Shown in pieces: positions 15,507-22,905 of a stretch of DNA of 29,811 nucleotides. The stretch is from NCBI GenBank assembly GCA_934358405.1, contig CAKRKL010000009.1:1-29811 (forward strand), in the 5' to 3' direction. Both the position numbers and the translations under genes were made by a program. This DNA is from an uncultured Blautia sp. (GTDB lineage Bacteria > Bacillota > Clostridia > Lachnospirales > Lachnospiraceae). A model generated the notes under the pieces. It made no database searches. It saw nothing but the letters and a program-made list of their open reading frames with translations, and was not told the origin of the DNA. Position 1 is the stretch's first letter. Each line of letters begins with the position of its first letter.

Positions 15507-16742
15507 TTATTTTTCCGTTAAAAGCTTTTTCTCGTCTTCGGCAATTCCTTCTGTAAATGCCTTATATACCTTTTCATATTCATTTTCCCAGGAGGTTGCA
15601 GATGCAAATTCAAGACCCTTGCGGCTTTTCTGGGCCAGTATCTCCGGATGGGTGAGATAATATTCCAAGGTATCAGCAATTTCCATTGGCTCAAACTCTA
15701 CCATTGCAGAGTTCTCTTCATTCACAAGCCATGTGCTGTTCTCGCCATTGGAGCATACAGCAAGCTTTCCGCATCCCATTACCTCAAGAGGCACAAGGGA
15801 AAGATTGGTACTGGAAATTACAAGGCACAGATCACTTTGGTTGTACAGATCAGCCAGCATTTCTCTGGACACAACTCCCATATTTCTGTGGGCAAATGGA
15901 ATCTCATAATATCCCACATCCCAGCCGGCCAGAATCACCTCCAGGTCAGGAATTCTCTTGCTCAGCTCTCCAAGGGCAAGCATTCCCAATTCCCAATCTC
16001 TTCTTGGCGTTACCGGACGTGCATAGAAAAATACAGTTGGTCTGCTGCTCTTCTTAGGAACCGGCTTATAGGTTTTTTTATCATAAGAGAAGCTGAAGCT
16101 TGTAGCCTCCATTCCATATTTTTCAATAGCAATATTCTTCAGCCAGTCACCTGCTGTAATTCCACGGAATCCGAATTTGTACGTATTCTCTGCAAAGGAA
16201 TACTCAGAGCCGTGTGCATAAAAATATGGCTCAAAATCCTGAATAAAGTAGAATTTGGAAATTGTGTTATTGAAGTTTCTGACATAATAGGCTGTGATCC
16301 AGGAGGTTGCAACTGTGGCATGCGCAAATTTGATATTCTCTACACCGCAAAAGCTCTCCACACGGCTGTCTAAAAGCTGAAAATGATTTTTCAGCAGATC
16401 ATGAAGACTTTGCTCCGTCATATTTACAGGTCTGTACACATAAATTCGGTTATGGATGCCTCTTTGCTCCAATGCGGAGATAAAACGAAAGATAGTAGTA
16501 TGTCCGCCGGAGCCATTCTCAAATTCCGGCACGATCCAGTTGATGATTTTCTGACCATCTTTATTTTGAGCATAATCATCCTGGGAAAAAGGAATCTTGT
16601 CCTGATTTACAATAAAGTTCCAGAATACCAGGAACTGATTTTTCGGCGGCTCCGGTTTACTCACCATACGTTTCATGGTTTTTTTTAAGCCATTTTTCTG
16701 ATAATAACGTTTCGCTCTGCCAACAATATCTCTTGTATCCAT
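15507..16742 (-). CDS. WsaF-like glycosyltransferase (GT4, rhamnosyltransferase type)
   Basis: A 411-residue GT-B enzyme. The N-terminal module contains WIVPEFENGSGGHTTIFRF (69-87), the glycine-rich loop shared with WsaF, the rhamnosyltransferase of the Geobacillus stearothermophilus S-layer glycan. It continues with YFIQDFEPYFY and a GITAGDWL stretch. The C-terminal module has FFYARPVTPRRDWELG and the donor-binding run SLVPLEVMGCGKLAVCSNGENSTW. WsaF elongates a polyrhamnan chain using dTDP-L-rhamnose, fitting rfbC in the same block. The start at 16742 follows AAAGGAAAG closely; an in-frame ATG five codons earlier would itself overlap that site. The donor specificity is inferred from family and context. 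Confidence 0.87.
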   Translation of the reverse strand: MDTRDIVGRAKRYYQKNGLKKTMKRMVSKPEPPKNQFLVFWNFIVNQDKIPFSQDDYAQNKDGQKIINWIVPEFENGSGGHTTIFRFISALEQRGIHNRIYVYRPVNMTEQSLHDLLKNHFQLLDSRVESFCGVENIKFAHATVATSWITAYYVRNFNNTISKFYFIQDFEPYFYAHGSEYSFAENTYKFGFRGITAGDWLKNIAIEKYGMEATSFSFSYDKKTYKPVPKKSSRPTVFFYARPVTPRRDWELGMLALGELSKRIPDLEVILAGWDVGYYEIPFAHRNMGVVSREMLADLYNQSDLCLVISSTNLSLVPLEVMGCGKLAVCSNGENSTWLVNEENSAMVEFEPMEIADTLEYYLTHPEILAQKSRKGLEFASATSWENEYEKVYKAFTEGIAEDEKKLLTEK

Positions 16743-16745
16743 TTT

Positions 16746-16754
16746 CTTTCCTTT
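16746..16754 (-). promoter_or_regulatory. ribosome binding site fixing the WsaF-like start
   Basis: AAAGGAAAG on the minus strand, 3-7 bases before the ATG at 16742, and inside the reading frame that would begin at 16757. Confidence 0.65.
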
Positions 16755-16802
16755 CATAACTTAAATTGATAATCCAATCGTAACAGTTGATTTCTCGCAC
16801 AA

Positions 16803-17774
16803 TTATGCTTTTCGCTGTTTGTACTGCTGGGAAATATGGTGATCCAGGAATTTCTGCTTTCCGGGTGAGTAGCAATGATAATGGCCTCCCAGATATCCGC
16901 CCCAGAACCGGTCAAAATTGCGGAACAGGGAATAAAAAGCCCAATGAATCTTGTCCTTCTTAGGAATCTCAAGATGACGGATATACACGCAGTCACCTCT
17001 TACCTGTCTGTAAAGCATTCCCGGAAGCTCCTTCCAGTGCTGCGCCACCATATACTGGTGCAGCTCATACAAACCTTTATATTCATCATAATACCTTGCA
17101 AAATAAGTACTCAGCTTGTAATTGTGAGAATGATAAACAGGTGCATTGGGGCAGTACACCTTCTTATAGCCCAGCTCGATCATTTTCTTCGCCCAGATCT
17201 GGTCTTCTGCAAAATTCACATCTTCATAAGGATATTTCTCCCACACGCTTCTTCTAAGGCAGGAATTATTGTCTGAGAAAAATGCCAGCAAATGACGGTA
17301 TCCCTCTTCCCTGTCATAGCGTTCCCTGTCCTCCAGCTGATATATGGTATTTTCACTGCCAAAGCCAGCAAAATGATTCTTCAAATCCCGGACATCCAGA
17401 AGATTACAATCCGGATAGGGATAATGAATTCCAAAGCCGCCTACAATCTCCGGGTCCATCTCCATTGCATCTATAAAATTTTCCAGCCAGGTATCTGTAG
17501 CCGGTAAAGCATCCTGGGTAATAAATACAATATAAGTTCCGGTTCCCTTTGAAGCTCCGTAATTTCTTGTCTTGCCATGACCGAACTCAGATGCCGGAAT
17601 CTGAAACAGCCTGCACGGATATTTGCGTATAATATCAAGAGTCTCATCCTTAGAGCCTGAATCTACGCAGATCACTTCATAAGAGTATTTTGTTTTCTGG
17701 GAAAACACTGTCTGTAAAACCTTGTCAAAGGCTTTTCCTGCATTTTTAGTTGGTATTACAATTGATACATCCAT
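16803..17774 (-). CDS. GT2 glycosyltransferase, rhamnosyltransferase type
   Basis: A 323-residue GT2 enzyme starting MDVSIVIPTKNAG. CVDSGSKDET is the second strand, FGHGKTRNYG is the loop typical of this subgroup, and TQDA (86-89) replaces the usual DxD. FAEDQIWAKKM (about 200) supplies the catalytic-base acid and YHSHNY follows. These features match RfbF/RfbN-like rhamnosyltransferases and the paralog at 5051-5980. It starts 13 bases after the coiled-coil gene stops and is part of the rfbC-led block. It probably adds rhamnose to the growing chain at the cytosolic face; donor and linkage are inferred. The basic C-terminus (YKQRKA) may touch the membrane. Confidence 0.88.
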   Translation of the reverse strand: MDVSIVIPTKNAGKAFDKVLQTVFSQKTKYSYEVICVDSGSKDETLDIIRKYPCRLFQIPASEFGHGKTRNYGASKGTGTYIVFITQDALPATDTWLENFIDAMEMDPEIVGGFGIHYPYPDCNLLDVRDLKNHFAGFGSENTIYQLEDRERYDREEGYRHLLAFFSDNNSCLRRSVWEKYPYEDVNFAEDQIWAKKMIELGYKKVYCPNAPVYHSHNYKLSTYFARYYDEYKGLYELHQYMVAQHWKELPGMLYRQVRGDCVYIRHLEIPKKDKIHWAFYSLFRNFDRFWGGYLGGHYHCYSPGKQKFLDHHISQQYKQRKA

Positions 17775-17787
17775 TTGGCATTCCTCA

Positions 17788-19158
17788 TTATTTTTTCAAA
17801 ACTGTTTTTATTTTGCGAAGCATTTTTCGATAGAGCTTTTCCTGATATAAGCACAGCTCCTGTTTGCATTGCTCATAATCTTGCCTGCACTGCTGGTAAT
17901 CTTGCACGCACTGCTCATACTTTTGCATGCACTGCTCATATTTTTCATTGCTGCTCTGCAGCTCCTGAAGAAGTCTTTCGATTTCCATGCGGCGTTCAAT
18001 GTCTTCACGGATAAGTGAATTGTGCTGATGATAAATAGTAAAAGAAATCTGGATTTCTTCATATTCTCTATTAGCAATTATAAGCCTGGGCGGTTCCTGA
18101 AAATGACATTCCATGTCATAAGTCAGGCGCGCATTATGACCTGAAAATGAAATATCCTCCAGCTGGTCAGAGCCTCTTCTTCGCCCCTGTACCTTATGAA
18201 ACCCTATAACCGCTTCCGTGTCTGTAGGATACAGAACCAGCTCATCATAGCACTGGGTATTCTGGATAGATACCCTTAAAGAACCATTAATCTGACTGAT
18301 CGGACACTGCTGATAAAATAGTTCTGTTTCTTTTTGAGGATTTTCCTTCTCCAGACCTGTCAGGCGGATATGGTAATAGCTTTCTTTGCCGCCCCAGTCT
18401 TTCAGAAAATAAACAGGGTTTCCAATAAAGTGATGCAGCTTCGACAGCACAAACAATTCATCCTTACCTGTAACGTACTGCTGGAAGCAAACCTCCATTG
18501 CATGATATACAGGCAATTCTTCCGGCTTCACACCTCCGATAGCATATAATTCTTCCTTCTGCGCTTCTGAAAGAGTCTGAAATTTCCCGTGAAGAAGCAG
18601 GCTTCTTGCAAACAGATAGCTTATGGGAATCATAAAATCAAACACCCACTCATAATCAGTCAGCACATACTGATCTCCGGCTATAATATTTGAAAAAACC
18701 ATATCTATGTTGGACACAGGCGATGCCAGCAGATTCTCCGGAAGTGCCGGTTCTCCAAAAATTTCGCAAAAGTCTCCGGAAGGTACAAATTTTTCCAGGG
18801 AACGGTCACTGCATAGTACATTCCACAGAAATTGCACATCTGCTCTTACTTTTTCAAAATCATCCTGAGCAATATGCTCTGTGAGAAGCTGATCCATGTT
18901 TTTTCCATTTATATAGTCAAACTCCACACTGTTACTATCATGTATTTTACATGATGATATTTTAAGTTCTGTATTTTGATATATACTCTTTAGTTTTCCG
19001 TAATTTTCCAGCATGGCATATACATGTGGCTTGCTTTCCTTGTATAGTGCCCTTTTTATAACCTTTTTTTCGCCGTCTTCTTTCTCCAGAATTGAAGTGG
19101 AAATCTGAAACCTGCGTCTGCGCTCTCTGGAGTATTTTGCATAAATTATATTTTCCAT
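17788..19158 (-). CDS. kinase-like protein with C-terminal heptad coiled coil (putative WbdD-type chain terminator/ruler)
   Basis: No close named relative is recognised for this 456-residue protein. The N-terminal half has the landmarks of a protein/aminoglycoside-kinase fold: VIKRAL with K35 in the strand-3 position, a hinge-like EFDYINGKNMDQLL (79-92), a catalytic-loop pattern D152-x4-N157 (NIDMVFSNII) and a metal-binding DYE (168-170) in place of DFG. Residues about 270-380 look beta-rich. A charged helix follows (384-406), then four near-identical heptads YEQCxQx (407-434) and a basic amphipathic end (441-456) that could bind membrane. It starts 4 bases after the methyltransferase gene and lies beside wzt/wzm. 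Methyltransferase, kinase and coiled coil form one protein in E. coli WbdD, which caps and measures O9a chains. A similar role is inferred here. Confidence 0.6.
   Translation of the reverse strand: MENIIYAKYSRERRRRFQISTSILEKEDGEKKVIKRALYKESKPHVYAMLENYGKLKSIYQNTELKISSCKIHDSNSVEFDYINGKNMDQLLTEHIAQDDFEKVRADVQFLWNVLCSDRSLEKFVPSGDFCEIFGEPALPENLLASPVSNIDMVFSNIIAGDQYVLTDYEWVFDFMIPISYLFARSLLLHGKFQTLSEAQKEELYAIGGVKPEELPVYHAMEVCFQQYVTGKDELFVLSKLHHFIGNPVYFLKDWGGKESYYHIRLTGLEKENPQKETELFYQQCPISQINGSLRVSIQNTQCYDELVLYPTDTEAVIGFHKVQGRRRGSDQLEDISFSGHNARLTYDMECHFQEPPRLIIANREYEEIQISFTIYHQHNSLIREDIERRMEIERLLQELQSSNEKYEQCMQKYEQCVQDYQQCRQDYEQCKQELCLYQEKLYRKMLRKIKTVLKK
17857..17940 (-). repeat. four in-frame 21-bp repeats encoding coiled-coil heptads
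   Basis: Four tandem 21-base units encode YEQCMQK, YEQCVQD, YQQCRQD and YEQCKQE. The units differ at only a few bases, so the array is recent or kept homogeneous. Each unit is one heptad (about 1 nm of coiled coil), and copy-number change would keep frame and phase. The spacing has no unique spacers, so it is not a CRISPR array. Confidence 0.9.
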
Positions 19159-19162
19159 TCTC

Positions 19163-20086
19163 TCAACCTTTCTTCTTTATCCTTATAAAAAAGGAGTTGG
19201 AAAAGATCGGGAAATATTTGCTGTCAATCATACTGTCAAATGCTTTCCCCTCATCAAAGGTTACATATCTGTACGCATCAAAATTACGGATATTATTCAA
19301 AAGTTCGCCTTTTCCGGGAAGATATTCATCGGAATAAATGGTAGTCGGCAGCTTATAATCCGGATATGGATAATAAAATTTATAATCTGTATATCCGTTT
19401 CTTCTGAAAATATCCTCCAGCTCTGCCTTGCTAAAGGTATGCACTCCACTTGTATTAGGATATCCTTCAATTCCCTCAAAAGGAATTCCCTTATGATCCT
19501 CCACACATCCGGAAAAATATTTCATTCCCAGGCGGTTTTCAATGGCAATGAGAATTTCTCCATCTTCTTTAAGAAGTCCATTGATCTTATTCAGAAATAC
19601 GGAATACGGATCTTTTTCCTTTGTGTAGCTTTCAGCATATTCATACACTCCAATCAGAGTGATATAATCAAATTTCTCATTTATCTTATCTGCAACTGTG
19701 TTAAAGTTTCCAACAACAATCTCCAGATTGTCATCTTCCCGGTGTCTCCAGGCATTGATCAGACTGCGGCGTTTTGAAAGATCATTGGCAACTACCTTCT
19801 TGGCTTTCGCAGTAAGCGCACCGGTAACAGCGCCACATCCTGCGCCCACCTCCAGAACAGCTGCATCCTCCTTCATTGGAAACCACTCAATGATATTCTC
19901 TCTTTGTTCAGACAGATGGTAAAGAATGGGCCAGCTGGCCTGATCATGTATCAGCTGGGGAAACTCCTCAGGCTTATGATTCATTGCAATATCCAGAAGC
20001 ACCTCTTCTATGTCACCGTCACTATAGACATCCTTCTCTTCATAATAATCCAGATTAAATAAAACTTTTCCGATTTTTTCTGCCAT
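19163..20086 (-). CDS. class I SAM-dependent methyltransferase (putative chain-capping)
   Basis: From the ATG at 20086 the protein has 307 residues. A Rossmann methyltransferase core contains VLEVGAGCGAVTGAL (motif I, SAM binding, about 78-92), VVANDLSKRR (motif II acid), FDYITLIGVYEYAE (motif IV) and LLKEDGEILIAIENRLG (motif V/VI). GVHTFSKAELEDIFRRNG follows in the substrate part. The start is supported by AAAAGGAAAA at 20091-20100. An alternative GTG at 20122 would overlap the wzt stop as GTGA and add 12 residues. It sits directly between wzt and the kinase-like coiled-coil gene. In ABC-exported polysaccharides, methylation of the non-reducing end is a known stop signal, so this enzyme is the best candidate for chain capping. 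The acceptor is inferred. Confidence 0.82.
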   Translation of the reverse strand: MAEKIGKVLFNLDYYEEKDVYSDGDIEEVLLDIAMNHKPEEFPQLIHDQASWPILYHLSEQRENIIEWFPMKEDAAVLEVGAGCGAVTGALTAKAKKVVANDLSKRRSLINAWRHREDDNLEIVVGNFNTVADKINEKFDYITLIGVYEYAESYTKEKDPYSVFLNKINGLLKEDGEILIAIENRLGMKYFSGCVEDHKGIPFEGIEGYPNTSGVHTFSKAELEDIFRRNGYTDYKFYYPYPDYKLPTTIYSDEYLPGKGELLNNIRNFDAYRYVTFDEGKAFDSMIDSKYFPIFSNSFFIRIKKKG

Positions 20087-20090
20087 TTGC

Positions 20091-20100
20091 TTTTCCTTTT
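20091..20100 (-). promoter_or_regulatory. ribosome binding site deciding the methyltransferase start
   Basis: AAAAGGAAAA on the minus strand lies 4 bases upstream of the ATG at 20086. The competing GTG at 20122 has only a weak CCGGAATT upstream but would give a 4-base overlap with wzt. Both starts remain possible. Confidence 0.5.
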
Positions 20101-20118
20101 CGGTTATTTTCCACGGAA

Positions 20119-21405
20119 TCACAATTCCGGATAAGTAACTTTGGAGTTCATATCATAAAAACCAACAGTATCTTTATTGGAAAGAACTTCCATAAAACAA
20201 GCATCATAAATCCGATGATAAATCACTAATTCCTCGAGCTCGTATCCTGTACATCCAAGAGAAAGCAGATACTGTCCGCTCTGCAGGTTCATCACCTGCT
20301 CAAAGCAAACTACAATCTCCTGGTCCTTTTTTCCCTCTTCCAGGTTATGTCCTTCCAGAACAGTATTGGTTCCGGTAATTTCAGTTCCCTTGCGGTCTTT
20401 GATGGTAAAGGCAAATATAGGATTCCTGATATCCTTGTGGAAATGTATCTTCATCATAAGCTTGAAGCTTTTACCTTTTTCCAGGGTAGAGGTTACCATT
20501 CCTTTATTATCCATCAATGCAAAGTCTACGATTTCCGCCTCTTTCTCCCCGTAATCCACAAGGTTGGAATTAGCAGTAAGCTGATCTCTCCAATTAGAAG
20601 CTGTTTGCGGCTGTGCGCTTACCTGCTCATCGGAAACAGTATCATCTGCAGCATCCTCTTCATGATACTGTTTTGCAAGAATTTTCTTATAAATATCCAC
20701 TGCTTCAGAGCATTTCCCTGTAAATACAGGCTTACCCTTATTCAGAAGCAGCGCACGGTCACAATATTTAATTACGCTTCCCATATCATGAGATACAAAT
20801 ATTATGGTCTTTCCTGCTTCTTTAAATTCAGTAAATTTACGATAACATTTAGCCTGGAAAAAAATATCTCCTACACTTAATGCCTCATCAACAATTAAAA
20901 TATCCGGATCTACATTAATAGCCACTGCAAAAGCAAGTCTGGCAAACATACCACTGGAATAAGTTTTTACAGGCTGATTCACAAATTCGCCAATCTCAGC
21001 AAATTCAGTAATTGCATTTACTCTTTTGCTGATTTCCTCATCTGTGAATCCCATCATGGTTCCATTTAAATAAATGTTTTCGATTCCGGTATACTCCATA
21101 TTAAAGCCGGCACCCAGCTCCAGAAGCGCACTTATTTTCCCATCAATTTCCACACTTCCGCCAGTGGCGTTAAGAACACCTGTGATAATTTTTAAAAGAG
21201 TAGACTTACCGGAGCCATTGGTTCCGATAATGCCTACACATTCCCCTTTCTTTACTTCCAGATTCACCCCTGCCAGGGCAAAATGATCTGTATGATAGCA
21301 TTTATGGGTAAAGGACAGGGATTCTTTTAACCGATCCTTTGGTTTCTCATAGAGCCTGTATACCTTGCTCACATCTTTAATTTCAACAGCATTTTCACTT
21401 TTCAT
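20119..21405 (-). CDS. wzt: Wzt: polysaccharide ABC exporter ATPase with C-terminal glycan-binding domain
   Basis: The 428-residue protein has an N-terminal ABC ATPase domain: Walker A GTNGSGKST (61-69), Q-loop region, signature YSSGMFARLAFA, Walker B DILIVDEALSVGD and the switch His in FVSHDM. It is followed by a linker (about 250-270) and a beta-sandwich C-terminal domain (about 285-428) of the Wzt_C type. In E. coli O9a and Klebsiella O12, this extra domain recognises the modified non-reducing end and makes export depend on capping. Its presence here implies that the exported chain carries a terminal modification, matching the two genes that follow. With Wzm it would flip undecaprenyl-linked polymer across the membrane. 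It starts 35 bases after wzm. Confidence 0.92.
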   Translation of the reverse strand: MKSENAVEIKDVSKVYRLYEKPKDRLKESLSFTHKCYHTDHFALAGVNLEVKKGECVGIIGTNGSGKSTLLKIITGVLNATGGSVEIDGKISALLELGAGFNMEYTGIENIYLNGTMMGFTDEEISKRVNAITEFAEIGEFVNQPVKTYSSGMFARLAFAVAINVDPDILIVDEALSVGDIFFQAKCYRKFTEFKEAGKTIIFVSHDMGSVIKYCDRALLLNKGKPVFTGKCSEAVDIYKKILAKQYHEEDAADDTVSDEQVSAQPQTASNWRDQLTANSNLVDYGEKEAEIVDFALMDNKGMVTSTLEKGKSFKLMMKIHFHKDIRNPIFAFTIKDRKGTEITGTNTVLEGHNLEEGKKDQEIVVCFEQVMNLQSGQYLLSLGCTGYELEELVIYHRIYDACFMEVLSNKDTVGFYDMNSKVTYPEL

Positions 21406-21440
21406 TTTATTTCTTCCATTCTGCTTTCACTATTTATTTC

Positions 21441-22241
21441 CTACAAAACATCTGAAAAATGTACGCGAAGCCTTTTAAAAATACGGGTACTGAATAATCC
21501 CAGCAAAATAGTCACACACCAGAAATACAGGGTATATACGCCATGCTCCCAGAACCATACACCGTTAATATAGCAATCGCGGTATCCATCTACAATGTAC
21601 ACCAATGGATTGAGTTTCAGTATTTTCAGAATAAGCGGATGACCGCCCAGCATCTGCTGCATGTCCCACATGATCGGGCATGCCCACATCCATACCTGAA
21701 GTATGATGCTGATGATCTGACCCAGATCCCTGAAAAACGGAACAATCGCAGAAGTCATAAATGACAATGCAAGTGTAAAGCAGACTGTACAGAACACATA
21801 ATAAATAATCTGGATAAACTGTACAGGCGGAAGCTTTCCAAATGCAACAAAAACAATCAATGCAAATAAGATAAAAAATGCATGCACAAAAAGAGAAGAC
21901 AGGCATTTCACTACAGGTAAAATATCAATCTGGAATACTACTTTCTTAACAAGATAAGAATATTCCATAAAACAGTTGGTAGAATTCAATAAAGCCTCTG
22001 AAAAGAAAAACCAGGGAATAATACCAGCTGTTAAAGACAGCGCATAAGGATATCCATCTGCTGCAGGTGCTGCCTTAAAGCCAAACTGAAAAATAAGGAC
22101 ATAAATCATTATCGTAACAACAGGCTGCACGAAAGCCCACAGGATTCCAAAATAAGATCCTGCATATTTCGTCTTAAAGTCGTTCTTTGCAAGCTTCCAG
22201 AGCATCTGGCGATTGCTAAGAATGTCTTTGATCATATTCAT
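21441..22241 (-). CDS. wzm: Wzm: polysaccharide ABC exporter permease
   Basis: A 266-residue ABC-2-type membrane protein. A cytosolic N-terminus (MNMIKDILSNRQMLWKLAKND) contains the amphipathic gate helix, followed by about six membrane segments beginning at YFGILWAFVQPVV (about 30-60) and ending VTILLGLFSTRIF (about 243-255). The FxxRDLGQI coupling motif (FFRDLGQIISI, about 169-179) and WACPIMWDM are typical of O-antigen/teichoic-acid exporters. It partners Wzt, whose gene follows at 35 bases. AAGGGAG lies upstream of the ATG. Together they make this an ABC-transporter pathway, fitting the absence of a Wzx flippase or Wzy polymerase gene in the window. Confidence 0.93.
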   Translation of the reverse strand: MNMIKDILSNRQMLWKLAKNDFKTKYAGSYFGILWAFVQPVVTIMIYVLIFQFGFKAAPAADGYPYALSLTAGIIPWFFFSEALLNSTNCFMEYSYLVKKVVFQIDILPVVKCLSSLFVHAFFILFALIVFVAFGKLPPVQFIQIIYYVFCTVCFTLALSFMTSAIVPFFRDLGQIISIILQVWMWACPIMWDMQQMLGGHPLILKILKLNPLVYIVDGYRDCYINGVWFWEHGVYTLYFWCVTILLGLFSTRIFKRLRVHFSDVL

Positions 22242-22271
22242 GAAACTGCTCCCTTCAAATTCAATCCTGTA

Positions 22272-22826
22272 TTATTTCTGAAGCTCCTTTAAGCGGCCCC
22301 ATTTCTGATCTTTATCAGAGAAAATCAGTTCCATTCCTTCCGGAATCGGCCACTGTACGTTAATATCCGGGTCATTCCAGATTAAGCCGCCTTCATCGTT
22401 TGGATGATAGAAATCAGAGCATTTATATGTGAATTCTGCATTCTCAGATAAAACAAGGAAGCCATGTGCAAAGCCTTTCGGAATAAAGAACTGTTTTTTA
22501 TTTTCAGCTGAAAGGACAACTCCATACCATTTGCCATATGTCCTGGAGCCTTCTCTTAAATCAACTGCCACATCAAATACTTCTCCGTTTACCACACGAA
22601 CCAGCTTATCCTGCGGATAATTCAGCTGAAAATGAAGTCCGCGCAGAACACCGTATCTTGAACTGGACTGGTTATCCTGTACAAACTCAACATCAATTCC
22701 TGCTTCTTTGAAATCATTGTAATTGTAAGTCTCCATAAAGTATCCTCTGGAATCTCCAAATACAGTAGGTTCAATTACTTTTAATCCTTCGATATCATCA
22801 CAGTTTGTTACTTTAATTTTTCCCAT
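22272..22826 (-). CDS. rfbC: dTDP-4-dehydrorhamnose 3,5-epimerase
   Basis: The 184-residue cupin enzyme converts dTDP-4-keto-6-deoxy-D-glucose to the L-lyxo epimer in dTDP-L-rhamnose synthesis. Family motifs are complete: FGDSRGYFMETYN (23-35), QDNQSSSRYGVLRGLHFQ with catalytic H65, GFAHGFLVLS (118-127), YKCSDFY with catalytic Y134, and W-x-DP-x(2)-NVQWP. Its length is normal for the family. It is the first gene of the polysaccharide block, with AGGAG before the ATG and its own TATAAT upstream, and wzm follows after 30 bases. rmlA, rmlB and rmlD, needed for the rest of the pathway, are not in this window. It is the strongest indication that the polymer contains L-rhamnose. Confidence 0.95.
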   Translation of the reverse strand: MGKIKVTNCDDIEGLKVIEPTVFGDSRGYFMETYNYNDFKEAGIDVEFVQDNQSSSRYGVLRGLHFQLNYPQDKLVRVVNGEVFDVAVDLREGSRTYGKWYGVVLSAENKKQFFIPKGFAHGFLVLSENAEFTYKCSDFYHPNDEGGLIWNDPDINVQWPIPEGMELIFSDKDQKWGRLKELQK

Positions 22827-22844
22827 TTTTTTCTCCTCATTTCT

Positions 22845-22850
22845 ATTATA
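22845..22850 (-). promoter_or_regulatory. -10 box upstream of rfbC
   Basis: TATAAT lies 19 bases before the rfbC start on the minus strand. A TTGAAT hexamer 14 bases upstream of it is a poorly spaced -35 candidate. The leader would be very short, so this may instead be an AT-rich stretch ahead of the ribosome site. Confidence 0.3.
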
Positions 22851-22905
22851 TAATTATGTTAACGATTCAACAGGCAATATTCCCAAAAGGTATTTAGGAA
22901 TATAA

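Noticed and set aside
15648..16373. A 241-codon open frame on the plus strand
   Set aside because: It lies wholly opposite the WsaF-like glycosyltransferase, whose motifs are intact; composition is typical of an antisense shadow.
17857..17940. Short regular repeats resembling a CRISPR array
   Set aside because: The units abut with no spacers and code in frame for heptads; the same holds for the 24-bp repeats at 6106-6177.
22877..22903. Seven-base inverted repeat after the GH25 muramidase gene
   Set aside because: The stem is short with a 13-base loop and no T-run follows on the minus strand, so it is not a convincing terminator.
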